A DNA stretch of 64,000 nucleotides from NCBI RefSeq assembly GCF_022539505.1, contig NC_061510.1, positions 94,442,292-94,506,291 on the forward strand. Direction: 5' to 3'. Shown here piece after piece: positions 21,131 to 33,219 of this stretch. Origin of the DNA: Lolium rigidum (lineage: Eukaryota > Streptophyta > Magnoliopsida > Poales > Poaceae). The notes below the pieces were generated by a model that saw only the letters and a list, made by a program, of their open reading frames with translations, was not told the origin of the DNA and did not search any database. Positions within the stretch are counted from its first letter, which is position 1; each line of letters starts with the position of its first letter. Both the position numbers and the translations under genes were made by a program.

Positions 21131-23576
21131 AGTGATAATGTTTCCGGAGCGAAATCAGTACATAACTGACAGTCAAAGAAAAACTTTGAAGGGTAGTTGG
21201 CTACTCAATTTCATTTGTTTCTCCCTTGACACATATTCAGGGCTGTACTGTGTCCTTAGCGCACGACTCTGACTTGTTCTTTGTTGTTTCAAACCCTGAG
21301 CTCCATAATATCGGCAGCTCGAACTCAGAATTCCCTGTCAGAATTTACCTTTAGATCGTTTCTTTCAGACAGGGATTGATGGCCCGGACATGGCAATACC
21401 GCAAGAACCAAGAAGTATGGTCATCCCCCATTTGGCTTTCAGGGGTTGTAGTTCGGGGACTAGTGATGGAGTTGCTCTTGCACCAAGCTATCTTTCTCGT
21501 CATCTTTTCTCTGGCTAAAGCACGTACGTACTAGTTACATAGCATTATCCGTTCCAAAATTAGCAGCTAGCAAAGCTAAGTGGGAGAGGGGCCCTCTCGC
21601 AAAGCTGATTACATCCATGATCCGTGTAGTAAAGCTGATTGCTTACACTTTATTTTTTGCGATGTGGTTGCCTACACATGAATACAAAAGAAAGTTTGAG
21701 CGGCATCTTTAATTTACAAAAGTAAGCAGTGATCTTGGAATCTCCCTTCAGACCTACATATATAATATGTAATCATCATTGTATCTTCTTTACCTTTTTT
21801 TTAGGTATTCTTTACCTTCTTTTTTTAGCAACATGTATCTGGTTTAACTGGATAGAGCTAGCTGGCATTGATTTAAGAGACGGTTAAAGTTGGTTTCGGT
21901 GACACGTGATATCCAATTTTATAATTTATGGGTGTTTACTGCTGTATTTGAAATCATACAAACTACTTTCTCCATTCCAAGATAAGTGTCGTAACTTTTT
22001 TTTGATACGGATGTATGTAGAACTTTTTTTTTGATACGGATGTATGTTGAGACTAAAATGCATCTAGATACATAATCAGGCGTAAGTTAAAAAAAACTAC
22101 TAATCGTGATTGGACAACTAGTGTTGATTAGCAAGAACCTATCTTGATGAAATGATAAGAAGGTCTTTGTGCCATACATATATCAGGGTTTGACGACAAC
22201 AAAACTACTGCTAAGTAGCTTGTTCAAATGATCTCGGAACCTTTACAAATTCAGCCAATTTGAGTATATTACATACTCAATCAGTGAAAGTGTAGTTTTT
22301 CTGATATTCGTTTTTTTTTTGTCATAAGCTTTGCAATACAGTAGTATGATTGTAGAAACACGTTTGTGAGGCAATTATTTTTTGAGTAATGAGATGTGTT
22401 GATTTCAGTGCCATCCATGACGTTGCTGGCTAACACTTAAACCACCTGTCCCCTCACCGACCATCACGATCCCAAAGGCCGGGCCATATATATCAAGCAA
22501 AAATGATGAGAATCAGAGACTATCGGTACGTACAGATGAGGGAAAAGAACACACACCAGTCCGCTGTCCCTCTCCTACTAAAAGAGTGGGATCTGAAATT
22601 CTGAATAGTAGATGCCCACTGCTCACTACACTAGTCGACGGCTTATATGTTGCACGTTGGATTCGTGCTATCCATGCGAATAGTTCATAGTTTCGTACCA
22701 TTGCGGTATCCTGCCATCAATCGGTTCGTTTAGCTAGCCGGTAATTTCTTTCCGGAATGACCCAAGGCCACCAAAGGTTACTAGAATAAGCACTGACAGA
22801 AGAAGCAAACAAGAAGAACCAGCCCATGCACGGCAGTCATGGAATACCATCCAAAGAAAGCCAGAACGTGTTCACGTGCATCATCTTTCAGCCGCATGCA
22901 ATGGAATGACAGCATACCGGATCGAGTCTCATGTCTAGGTAGGAACAAAACGGAGCGGACAAAACTGAGTGGCGGCGCATTTATTTTTCATTTTTTTTTT
23001 GCGAAAGCAGAAATAAATACATAAATGCCAGAAACAAAAATAGTAGCAGATATTGTCACAAACATTTACATACCGAGCTATGCACATGTTTGCCGGAACC
23101 AAAAGAACCATGAATCATGCAAAACATCTCAAACATTCAAGCAAACCAACAAACGTGTTCCCCAATTTCAGCGTTGTGCTCGATTTATTAGGGAATAGGG
23201 AAAAGGTTGAACCTAGCCTTCTCAAATGCATGAAGGAATTACACGGTCGTCAGTTTTGGGACGAGACCCTCAGAAGTTCAGCTTGACAATGTCATGTTAT
23301 GAGCATGTTAGATTGGGCCATGCACATTAGCTGTAAAACAAAAATTCTATATTAGCCGGAAAACAGAAATTCTGTCTCCGCGTCCGTTCCACGAAAAAAA
23401 TCACTGTTTCGTTTTTGTTTCCACCAAAGTTTCCGTTTCTGCTTTGAAAAATTCCTTCTTGATATTTCTATTCTGTTTCCACCAAACTTTTCCCACCTCT
23501 ATGTCTAGCAAGTAGCAACCACCCTTTCATAACCTAAAGAGTTATGTCGAACGATTCATCGAGCAACATCCATATT
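21131..23576. other. Gene-poor flank of the island
   Basis: AT-rich DNA without a credible gene. At about 21961-22120 there is a Stowaway-like MITE fragment (TACTTTCTCCATTCCAAGAT) containing an internal tandem duplication of about 30 bp (TTTTTTTTGATACGGATGTA twice). The rest shows nothing recognisable. Confidence 0.4.
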
Positions 23577-24788
23577 TCCTGCTTGTGTGTCTTGTGTGAC
23601 TTATTCGGTTAGATTCAATTCCCAAACAACCGAGGAGTTTGTTCCTACAAGAGGTATAAGACAAGGGGATCCCCTTTCCCCTTACCTTTTTCTGCTTTGT
23701 GCGGAGGGTCTGTCAAGTTGTTTGTTGCATGAAGAGGAGGTTCGTGGCATTGAAGGGATTAAAGTGTGCAGGGGTGCACCATCAGTTTCTCACTTATTAT
23801 TTGCTGATGATTCTTTAGTTTTCTTGAAGGCAGATATGACTAATGCAACCTTATTGCAACGAGTTCTTGATGATTACTGTGCAAATTCAGGACAGTTGGT
23901 AAGTGTGGCAAAGTCTAGCATCTTTTTTAGTCCTAATACCGGGGTTGATACTAGAGTGGAGATTTGTAATATTCTCTATATCAATACAGAAGCACTGTCT
24001 GATAAATATTTGGGTTTACCTGCCCTTGTTGGTGCGGATCGGAGTGACTGTTTTTTGCACTTTCTGGAAAGAATCATTCAGCGTATAATAGGTTGGAAGG
24101 AGAAACAACTATCCACTGGTGGTAAGGAAATTCTTCTCAAGGCAGTGATACAATCTATTCATGTGTATGCCATGTCTGTATTCAAATTGCCAAAGAATAT
24201 TTGCAAGAAAATTACAGATGTGATTGCTCAATTTTGGTGGGGTGATGATGACCAAGGTAAAAAATGCATTGGTATGCGTGGTGGAAATTATGTTTTCAAA
24301 AGAAGGAGGGGGGTATGGGTTTCAGAGATTTATATTCTTTCAACCTAGCTATGCTCTCGAAACAGGTGTGGAGATTGGTTGCGAACCCTGATTCTATATG
24401 TGCTCAAGTTTTGAGAGCTAAATATTATCCCGATGGAGATATTTTGAAAGCGGGTCCTAAAGCTAGTTCTTCATTCACATGGCAGAGCATAGTTACTGGA
24501 ATCCAAACTTTTAAAAGAGGCTGTATATGGCGTATTGGCAATGGTGAATCAGTTCATATTTGGAATGATCCATGGATTCCATCAAGTGCCGATCGAAAGA
24601 TCATGACGCAGAAGGGTGGTTGTTTGCTTTCAAAAGTTAATGAGCTAATCAATCCAACTACTGGTAATTGGGATGAGGAACTCATCCGGTCCATTTTTAA
24701 TCCCTTGGATGCTAAACGTATATTGCAGATTCCACTAAATGTTGGTGCTTTTGATGATTTTTTTATCCTGGCATGGTACTAAGACAGG
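23577..24788 (+). mobile_element. LINE (non-LTR retrotransposon), truncated at both ends
   Basis: Reverse-transcriptase coding sequence of a plant L1-type LINE. In the first frame (23587-24348) the motifs RQGDPLSP (about residues 25-32) and FADD (72-75) are present; FADD is the catalytic core of the polymerase. A frame change near 24270-24300 leads into the second frame ending at 24780-24782, with the plant-LINE signature WRIGNGESVHIWNDPWIP. The element lacks its endonuclease and N-terminal RT blocks, as is typical of 5' truncation during target-primed reverse transcription. Its 3' end is cut by the copia LTR at 24789. Confidence 0.88.
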
Positions 24789-26075
24789 TGTAAGGGTATT
24801 TTACCCTTATCCATTATTTTGGTAACAATGACACCGTGCTAGAGTATTTGACCTAATATGTTTATAAGGATAATCTCAGGTATTAGGCAATGAGGCATAA
24901 ATGGTGTATCAAATGAATAAGAAGGCTAAAGGAGACCCCCCCACTTCAACAACAATCAAAAAGGGTCTACAGCAGGAATCCGGTCTGCAGCCCGGTCCAA
25001 CCGGGCCAGCAACCGGACTGTCCGACGCTCAGCTCGGTCAACCGATCGCCAACCGGGGAAGTCCGGCGCATGACCCGGTCGACCGGACGCCAACCGGAGT
25101 CTCCAGCAGAACACAAGAAATCCGGTTGCCGACCGGTCAACCGGCCTGCTGACCGGCGGGTCCGGCGCACGGCCCGGTCGACCGGTCGCCAACCGGGCGC
25201 CAACCGGTCGCCAACCGGAGGAGCTCCAGAACCAGCAAATGGCGTCCGGTCACTGGTCCGGTCTGACCGGCCTCACCACCGGGTTGTCCGGTCTGTGGCC
25301 CGGTCAAACCGGGTTTGTCGAGGAAAATGCTGAGGTGGCAAGTGACCAACGGCCATATTTCGAAGAACACTATAAATAGGCCTTCTCCTACCTCTGAACG
25401 GTCAGGCACTACACTACAAACTGTTCTTGATCTCTCTCTGTCTTACTCCATTGCTAGAAACACCAAAAGCCTCAGATCTCCCTCCTCCACCCAAACTCAA
25501 ATCCCTCCGGGGAATCGTTAGAGGAGGACCCGATCTACCGTTCTACCAAGCCAAATCTCATTCCCCCTTGTATTCATTGAGAAGCTTGCTTCCTAGGGTT
25601 CCTTAGAAACCCTAGGTGGGCAAGAGGAGTCCGGAAGCATCCGGGCTATGGATTTGCTCCGGGCAAGATTGTGAAGGTTTGGAGGCTACCTCAAAGTCTA
25701 CCACAAGTGAGTGAGCTATTCCTTCGTGGGATAGGCTCCGGAGAATAGGGTGAGCCTTCGTGGCGCGGGGAATCCTTCGTGGGACCTCCACTCCTCCAAA
25801 CGTGACGTAACTTGTTGCAAAGCAAGGGAACACGGGAATACATCCTCGTCTCCGCGTGCTATCGGTTTTCTCTAACCGAACTCCTTACTTGTGATTTAAC
25901 TCGCTCGTGAGAGCCTTCGTGCTCGAGTTAGTTGTATCCTCATATAGGTTGCTTCACCTAGTTTGCATTAGGCTCACCTTTATATTCCGCAAAGCCTAAT
26001 ATTGCAAAGAAAGAATTAAAATCTGTAGAAACCTATTCACCCCCCCCCTCTAGGTTTACCATCTCTATACTTTCA
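24789..26075 (+). repeat. RT-C 5' LTR with a CCGG-rich U3
   Basis: It starts TGTAAGGGTATTTTACCC and ends TATACTTTCA. From 24970 to 25320 it is saturated with short CCGG/ACCGGTC motifs, many forming palindromes such as CCGGTCGACCGG. A TATA box CTATAAATAG lies at 25370-25379, just downstream. No protein is encoded; the frames here are by-products of the motif array. Confidence 0.82.
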
Positions 26076-26077
26076 AT

Positions 26078-26090
26078 TGGTATCAGAGCC
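26078..26090 (+). other. RT-C primer binding site (initiator tRNA-Met)
   Basis: TGGTATCAGAGCC, the usual copia minus-strand priming site, stands two bases after the LTR end. Confidence 0.9.
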
Positions 26091-26128
26091 TGGACTCTTA
26101 TTAAGGGCTTCACCGCCTTAAGAGTGAG

Positions 26129-28399
26129 ATGGATAAACTCTGCGAGGGTCTAGATGACGACTCTAACCTTTCGGTTAAAGAGATGAAATCTAGATTCTTG
26201 GCATATGATGCCGAGAAGAAGAAAAAGGAGGATGAGCTACAAAACCAAATGACGAAATGATCGCCATGCTTAAGAACCTAACTCGCGGGTGGAACTCCTA
26301 GTGGGGCTTCGGCCTCTAAGGAAACCTACCATGAAGCTAACCATGACTATCCCAAAAACACTTCACCCATGCCTCATATAAACCATAGTGGGACTGTTCC
26401 CCATTTTGATGGAACTCACTTTCCACATTGGAAATCTGCTATGGAATCTCATATTCGCAGCTGCAGTGTGGAGCTATGGGAGCTCATTGTTCATGGACAT
26501 CGGGAGCCACAAGATCCTACTCGGTTGACCTCCACCGAGTTCTACAACCGTCAACTCAATGCCTCCGCACGTGACAAGATTAGAAGTGGCATCAACCGCA
26601 AGCTCCTTGATCAAGTCGATGACATTGTCTCCGCTAAAGAGTTGTGGGATCGGATCATAGTACTCCAAGAGGGAACCGATTTGATCCAATCAGCTCTTTA
26701 TGAGACCGCAAAGCAAGAGGCCCACCAGTTCATGATTCGAGATGGAGAATTTGTATCCGATGCCTATGCTAGGCTTGGTGCTCTTAGAGTAAGAGTCAAG
26801 GGACTTGGTGTTGAGAAGTACAATGATGGCTTCGAGATGAATGAAGCATTCATAAAGTCCAAGGTCATTGCTATGATTGCCGTCAAGCAAGAAGACACCA
26901 ACCTTGCACTCAACTTGCAAATCATGACCAAGAGTGCCGATCTCAACTCCGATGATCTCGTCTCCTATGTGGCCGCCAATGAAAACATGGCCAAAGCGGG
27001 AAAGAGGCTCATGGCAATGAACCGTGTGGATGAAGCCTCGCACAACCATGAAGGGTCACACAACCTTGCTCTCAAAGCTAGGGCCGATCATGGGAGCAAA
27101 GAAGACTATGAAATTGAAGAAGAAGAAGAGATGACTTCAACTAGTGACATGGCTACCGACTTTGCTTTCTTTGCCAAGAAATACAAGGCAAAGTTTCCAA
27201 TGCTCCTCAATGACAAGAAGAAGAGAACTTGCTACAATTGTGATGAAGATAGCCACTTTGCAAATGAGTGCCCTTATGAGAAAAGGGTAGACAAGCCAAG
27301 ATTCATCAAAGGGGTTAAGCCAAGATTGAAGCCAAACCCAATCAACGATCGATTCAAGAAGAACAAGGGAAGAGCTTTTGTTGGAGCCGAGTACTTGTCC
27401 GATGATGAAGATGAAGATGAGGAGAAGGAGGCCGGGGTGGCCGGCTTGGCTTTCTCCAAGCCCGGGTCACTCTTCACATATGACTACTCCAAGGACTACT
27501 CCACGAAGAATGATGTTGGTTCCTCTTTCATGGCAAGAATAACTCAAGATGATGACTCTGATGACTCTTCCTCCTCTACAATCGTTGGCTCTTGTCTTAT
27601 GGCAAGGGAAACCAAGGTAATGGAACCTCCACCTTCCCTATCTAGTGTTCTTGATGATGAAAATGAAAATCAAGATGAACTAATTGTGCTTAAGGAACTT
27701 TACAATGTTAGATGCACCCTTTGTGGTGAAGCTCTTGTCAAGTTTGATTTCTTGATGGACTCTCTCAAAGAAAAGGATGAGTCCATTGAGGAATTAGAAT
27801 ATCAATTGGATGAAAAGGAACGGAGATTCAATATCCTAAGACAAGAGCTAAAAACCGAAAGGTGCATATCTCAAGGCCTTAAGCAACAAATTGAAACCTA
27901 TAAACTTGATAAAGTTAAGGACCTAGAAACTATTGATAGGGCTCAATCTTTGACTCAAGTGCTCCATACCTCAAAGGAGGAACTTGAAGTTGCTCATGCT
28001 TCTCTCACTAGGGATCTTGACCACCTTGAAAGAGCTAACAAGCTTGTAAAGGATGAGCTCAAGAAACTTGGAGAGAACCATGACCTACTCCAAGAAACCT
28101 ACATGAAATCACTTGAATCAATGAAGGATCCCATTGTTGTTGAAAAGCATGCTAGATCCCCTACATCTTTTACTAGTGAGCATGCTAAGCTTGTTGAGGA
28201 ACATGTTCGTTTACAAGAGGAACTCTCTTTGCATGTTGAGACCAATGCATATCTTGAATCCTTGGTGACTAAATATGGTCTCGACTATCATCCTAATGAA
28301 TCCTCTTGTGAGCATGCATCTATTCTTGAGGAAAATGTTAGGTTAACAAAGGAACTTGCAAAGTTCACCACCGCCAAGAACAAGATGGGATTGGATGAC
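26129..28399 (+). pseudogene. RT-C gag, frameshifted near the N-terminus and truncated
   Basis: The likely start is the ATG at 26129 (MDKLCEGLDD); the frame is lost near 26250-26290 and regained in the long frame from 26369. That frame has a UBN2-like gag core (PHFDGTHFPHWKSAMESHI, about residues 11-29; LWDRIIVLQEGTD), an acidic linker, a CCHC zinc knuckle CYNCDEDSHFANEC (about residues 288-301) for RNA binding, and a coiled-coil region from about residue 460 to the end. The stop at 28400-28402 is made by the first bases of the RT-D LTR, so the C-terminus is missing. Gag would form the cytoplasmic particle that packages element RNA. Confidence 0.85.
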
Positions 28400-29977
28400 T
28401 GATACGTCTCCGACGTATCGATAATTTCTTATGTTCCATGCCATATTATTGATGATACCTACATGTTTTATGCACACTTTATGTCATATTCGTGCATTTT
28501 CTGGAACTAACCTATTAACAAGATGCCGAAGTGCCAGTTGCTGTTTTCTGCTGTTTTTGGTTTCAGAAATCCTAGTAACGAAATATTCTCGGAATTGGAC
28601 GAAATCAAGTCCCAGAAGACCGAAAGGGATACGAAGTGGGGCGACGAGGCGCCGCCAACATAGGGCCGCGCGGCCAAGGGGGGGCCCGCGCCGCCCTATG
28701 GTGTGGGCCCCTCGTCAGCCCTCCGACTCCGCCCTTCCGCCTACATAAAGCCTCCGTCGCGAAACCCCTGATGCGAAAAAACCACGATACGGAAAACCTT
28801 CCAGAGACGCCGCCGCCGCCAATCCCATCTCGGGGGATTCTGGAGATCTCCTCCGACACCCTGCCGGGAGAGGGATTCATCTCCTGGAGGACTCTACACC
28901 GCCATGGTCGCCTCACGGAGTGATGAGTGAGTAGTTCACCCCTGGACTATGGGTCCATAGCAGTAGCTAGATGGTTGTCTTCTCCTCATTGTGCTTCATT
29001 GTTGGATCTTGTGAGCTGCCTAACATGATCAAGATCATCTATCTGTAATGCTATATGTTGTGTTTGTCGGGATCCGATGGATAGAGAATACCATGTTATG
29101 TTAATTATCAAGTTATTACCTATGTGTTGTTTATGATCTTGCATGCTCTCCGTTATTAGTAGAGGCTCTGGCCTAGTTGATGCTAGTAACTCAAAGAGGG
29201 AGTATTTATGCTCGATAGTGGGTTCATGCCTGCATTGATATACGGGGAGTGACGAAACCCCTAAGGTTGTGTTGTGCTTGTTGCCACTAGGGATAAAACA
29301 TTGATGCTATGTCCGAGGATATAGTTGTTGATTACATTACGCACCATACTTAATGCAATTGTGCATGTTGCTTTGCAACTTAATACTTGGAAGGGGTTCG
29401 GACGATAACTCTGAAGGTGGACTTTTTAGGCATAGATGCAGTTGGATGGCGGTCTATGTACTTTGTCGTAATGCCCAATTAAATATCACTGTATTTATCA
29501 TGACATGTATGTGCATTGTTATGCCCTCTCTATTTGTCAATTGCCCGACTGTTATTTGTTCACCCAACATGCTTTTATCTTATGGGAGAGACACTTCTAG
29601 TGAACTGTGGACCCCGGTCCATTCTTTAATACTGGAAATACAAATCTGCTTGCAATACTTGTTTCTATCGTTTTCTCTGCAAACAATCATCTTCCACACA
29701 ATACGGTTAATCCTTTGTTACAGCAAGCCGGTGAGATTGACAACCTCACTTGTTTCGTTGGGGCAAAGTACTTTGGTTGTGTTATGCGGGTTCCACGTTG
29801 GCGCCGGAATCCCCGGTGTTGCGCCGCACTACATCCCGCCGCCATCAACCTTCAACGTGCTTCTTGGCTCCTCCTGGTTCGATAAACCTTGGTTTCTTTA
29901 CGAGGGAAAACTTGCTGCTGTGCGCATTATACCTTCCTCTTGGGGTTCCCAACGAACGTGTGAGTTACACGCCATCA
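28400..29977 (+). repeat. RT-D 5' LTR
   Basis: It starts TGATACGTCTCC and ends GTTACACGCCATCA (1578 bp). It contains the GC hairpin at 28659-28701 and a weak TATA-like CTACATAAAG at 28741-28750. Its first 220 bases are closely related to the RT-B LTR; the rest is different, so the two are related but distinct families. The LTR end followed by AGCT and a T-run then the primer site is the arrangement from which the ancestral RT-B LTR end was inferred. Confidence 0.88.
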
Positions 29978-29988
29978 AGCTCTTTTTA

Positions 29989-30005
29989 CGGCGCCGTTGC
30001 CGGGA
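29989..30005 (+). other. RT-D primer binding site (tRNA-Asp type)
   Basis: CGGCGCCGTTGCCGGGA, the tRNA-Asp complement with one G missing, 11 bases after the LTR end. Confidence 0.75.
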
Positions 30006-30230
30006 GATCAAGACACGCTGCAAGGGGAGTCTCCACTTCTCAATCTCTTTACTTTGTTTTTGTCTTGCTTTATTTTATTTACTACTTTGTTTGCTGCACT
30101 TATATCAAAACACAAAAAAATTAGTTGCTAGCTTTACTTTATTCGCTGTCTTGTTTGCTATATCAAAAACACAAAAAATTAGTTTACTTGCATTTACTTT
30201 ATCTAGTTTGCTTTATTTACTACCGCTAAA

Positions 30231-31891
30231 ATGGCCACCCCTGAAAATAGTAAGTTGTGTGACTTCACAACCACAAATAATAATGATTTCTTATGCACAC
30301 CTATTGCTCCACCTGCTACTACAGCAGAATTCTTTGAAATTAAACCTGCTTTACTTGAATCTTGTTATGCGAGAGCAATTTTCTAGTGTTAGTTACGATG
30401 ATGCTTGCTGCCCATCTCAATAATTTTGTTGAACTATGTGAAATGCAAAAGTATAAGGATGTAGATGGTGATATTATTAAATTGAAATTGTTTCCTTTCT
30501 CATTAAGAGGAAGAGCTAAAGATTGGTTGCTATCTCTCGCCTAAGAATAGTATTGATTCTCGGACTAAATGCAAGGATGCTTTTATTGGTAGATATTATC
30601 CCCCTGCTAAAATTATATCTTTGAGGAGTAGCATAATGAATTTTAAACAATTGGATAATGAACATGTTTCTCAAGCTTGGGAAAGAATGAAATCTCTGGT
30701 TAAAAATTGCCCAACCCATGGACTGACTACTTGGATGATCATCCAAACCTTCTATGCAGGACTAAATTTTTCTTCGCGGAATTTATTGGATTCAGCTGCT
30801 GGGAGGTACCTTTATGTCCATCACTCTTGGTGAAGCAACAAAGCTTCTTGATAATATGATGATTAATTACTCCGAATGGCACACGGAAAGAGCTCCACAA
30901 GGTAAGAAGGTAAATTCTGTTGAAGAATCCTCTTCCTTGAATGATAAGATTGATGCTATTATGTCTATGCTTGTGAATGATAGGACTAATGTTGATCCTA
31001 ATAATGTTACATTAGCTTTATTGGTTGCTCAAGAAGAACATGTTGATGTAAACTTCATTAAAAATAGTAATTTCAACAACAATGCTTATCGGAACAATTC
31101 TAGTAATAACTATAGGCCATATCCTTATAATAATGGTAACGGTTATGCTAATTCTTATGGGAATTCTTACAACAATAATAGGAATACACCCCCTGGACTT
31201 GAAGCTATGCTTAAAGAATTTATTAATACACAAAGCTGCCTTTAACAAATCTGTTGAGGAAAAGCTCAATAAAATTGATATTCTTGCTTCTAGAGTTGAT
31301 AGTCTTGCCTCCGATGTTGATCTTTTGAAATCGAAAGTTATGCCTAATAGGGATATTGAAAATAAAATTGTTACTACAGCAAATGCCATCCAAGTTAGAA
31401 TTAATGAGAATATAAGATTAATGGCTGAACTGCGTGCTAGGTGGGATAGAGAAGAAAATAAAAAACTAGCTAAAGAGAAAAATATAGCTAAAGTTTGGAC
31501 TATTACCACCACTAGCAATGCTAATGATTCACATGTTGCTACACCTCCTACTATCAATGGTAAAATAATTGGTGTTGGCAATGTTTCTACTCCTAGTGCA
31601 AAGCGCGCAAAATTACTCGAAGCTGCTAAAAGCTGCTCGAAGCTGCTTTGTGATAAAGCTGCTGAAATTTTTTCCAACCTTGGGGATGATAATCCCATTG
31701 CTTTAAATTGTAATGATTTAGATTTTGATGATTGCCACATCTCTGAAGTTATAAAGTTCTTACAAAAACTTGCTAAGAGTCCCAATGCTAGCGCTATAAA
31801 TTTGGCTTTCACAAAACATATTACAAATACTCTCATAAAAGCTAGAGAAGAGAAACTAAAACTTGAAACTTCTATTCCTAGAAAGCTATAA
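30231..31891 (+). pseudogene. RT-D gag (frameshifted)
   Basis: The start MATPENSKLC at 30231 is followed by a Thr/Pro-rich N-terminus. The retrotransposon gag core (LFPFSLRGRAKDWLLSL, then RSSIMNFKQLDNEHVSQAWE) lies in other frames from about 30362, and an Asn/Tyr-rich stretch (NNSSNNYRPYPYNNGNGY) near 31090-31180. The distal part (31226-31891) is a charged helical region ending IPRKL. Frame changes occur near 30355, 30537, 30805 and 31240. The one at 30534-30540 reads CTCTCGC where CTCTGC would keep the frame, the same CTG to CTCG change seen elsewhere. No clear zinc knuckle is visible. Confidence 0.75.
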
Positions 31892-32353
31892 GATGGTTGG
31901 GAGCCCATCATTAAAATGAGGGTCAAAGATTTTGATTGTAATTCTTTATATGATCTTGGTGCAAGTATTTCTGTTATGCCTAAGAAAGGCTATGATATGC
32001 TTGACTTGCCACCATTGAAAAACTGTTATCTGGATGTTAATCTCGCTGATAATGCTAAAACGAAACCTTTGGGGAGAGCTGATAATGTTCATATTATGGT
32101 TAACAATAACCTTGTCCCCGTTGATTTTGTTGTCTTGGATATTGAATGCAATGCATCTTGCCCCATTATATTGGGAAGACCTTTTCTTCGAACCGTTGGT
32201 GCTACTATTGATATGAAGGAAGGTAATATTAAATATCAATTCCCTCTCAAGAAAGGTATGGAACACTTCCCTAGAAAGAGAATGAAGTTACCTTATGATT
32301 CTATTATTAGAACAAATTATGATGTTGATGCTTCGTCTCTTGATGTTACTTGA
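31892..32353 (+). pseudogene. RT-D aspartic protease
   Basis: This continues the gag frame after an in-frame TAA at 31889-31891. The active-site motif reads LYDLGASISVMP, the D-x-G form usual in Athila-type proteases, and ILGRPFLRTVGATID supplies the second conserved block. The frame ends DVDASSLDVT then TGA at 32351-32353, just where the MITE begins, so the stop and the loss of pol may come from that insertion and an accompanying deletion. The enzyme would cleave the gag-pol polyprotein. Confidence 0.75.
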
Positions 32354-32706
32354 TACACACTTTATGCACCCTTTATTTGAAATGCACATTAAATATATTT
32401 CTAAATGTCAAAAAAATACAAACAAAAATGCCTCGTGTATATCTTGACATGTTACATATTCACAAAGTTGTTTCAGAAAAAAACGATATGTTTTGTGTCT
32501 TGTACTAAAAAGACAAATTTTTGGTGTTAAAATAGTCTATTTCTCGAGACATTATTTGCCTTTTTTACATAGGGTACAAAAATTGTCGGTTTTACGTGAA
32601 ACTTTACGTGTACTCATAGAACGTGTCCCTCTACATGCTAAATTTTTGTTCCTAATTTTTTACTTTTTGAAATATGTGTTATACATATAGGGTGCATATA
32701 CACCCA
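32352..32706 (-). mobile_element. MITE, 'GTGCATATGCAC' family, copy 3 inside RT-D
   Basis: The reverse complement matches 15187-15540 along its whole length, for example CCTCGTGTATATCTTGACAT against the inverted sequence near 15450. It ends GGGTGCATATACACCC. It lies exactly between the protease and the 3' noncoding region of RT-D. Confidence 0.75.
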
Positions 32707-33219
32707 TGATCAGTTTTGGTTTTCTGCAAGTAAAGTCTTTGATAGTAAAGTAAGTACTAGATTTGGATTACTGCGCAGTTCCAGATTTCTTTGCTGTCAC
32801 GAATCTGGGTCTATCTCCCTGTAGGTAGCTCAGAAAATTAAGCCAATTTACGTGCATGATCCTCAGATATGTACGCAACTTTCATTCAATTTGGGCATTT
32901 TCATTTGAGCAAATCTGGTGGCCTAATAAAATCCATCTTTACGGACTGTTCTGTTTTGACAGATTCTGCCTTTTTATTTCGCATTGCCTCTTTTGCTATG
33001 TTGGATGAATTTCTTTGATCCATTAATGTCCAGTAGCTTTATGCAATGTCCAGAAGTGTTAAGAATGATTATGTCACCTCTGAACATGTTAATTTTTATG
33101 GTGCACTAACCCTCTAATGAGTTGTTTCGAGTTTGGTGTGGAGGAAGTTTTCAAAGATCAAGAGAGGAGTATGATGCAATATGATCAAGGAGAGTGAAAG
33201 CTCTAAGCTTGGGGATGCC
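32707..33219 (+). other. RT-D 3' noncoding region (partial)
   Basis: Closely matches RT-B 6490-6980, up to and including CTAAGCTTGGGGATGCC, where the Angela LTR begins. No coding sequence. Confidence 0.75.

Larger units (their letters stand above)
24789..28399 (+). mobile_element. RT-C: SIRE/Maximus-like copia retrotransposon, 5' part
   Basis: A 5' LTR (24789-26075) is followed after two bases by the initiator-tRNA-Met primer site TGGTATCAGAGCC (26078-26090) and a long gag. The element is cut inside gag at 28399 by RT-D. The pol region and 3' LTR are not in the window. Lineage is inferred from the long gag with a C-terminal coiled coil, typical of SIRE/Maximus copias. The upstream pentamer ACAGG (24784-24788) is the candidate left target duplication; its partner is not visible. 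Confidence 0.8.
28400..33219 (+). mobile_element. RT-D: Athila-lineage gypsy element with gag and protease only
   Basis: LTR 28400-29977, tRNA-Asp primer site, gag and protease up to 32353, then a MITE (32352-32706), then a 3' noncoding region matching RT-B. No reverse transcriptase, RNase H or integrase is present between protease and the 3' region, so this copy is a deletion derivative. Its right part is cut at 33219 by Angela. The left flank ATGAC (28395-28399) is the candidate target duplication. Confidence 0.82.

Noticed and set aside
24901..25409. Frames rich in TGRQP and VDR words
   Set aside because: They translate the CCGG motif array of the copia LTR; no coding sequence is expected in a U3.
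29353..30423. Open frame of 356 codons with hydrophobic runs
   Set aside because: It runs from the LTR through the primer site into the gag leader of RT-D in the wrong frame. It has no domain and its composition follows the AT-rich leader.
31018..31926. Minus-strand frame of 302 codons
   Set aside because: A shadow of the gag/protease reading frame of RT-D on the other strand. The hydrophobic runs are antisense of Asn/Lys codons.
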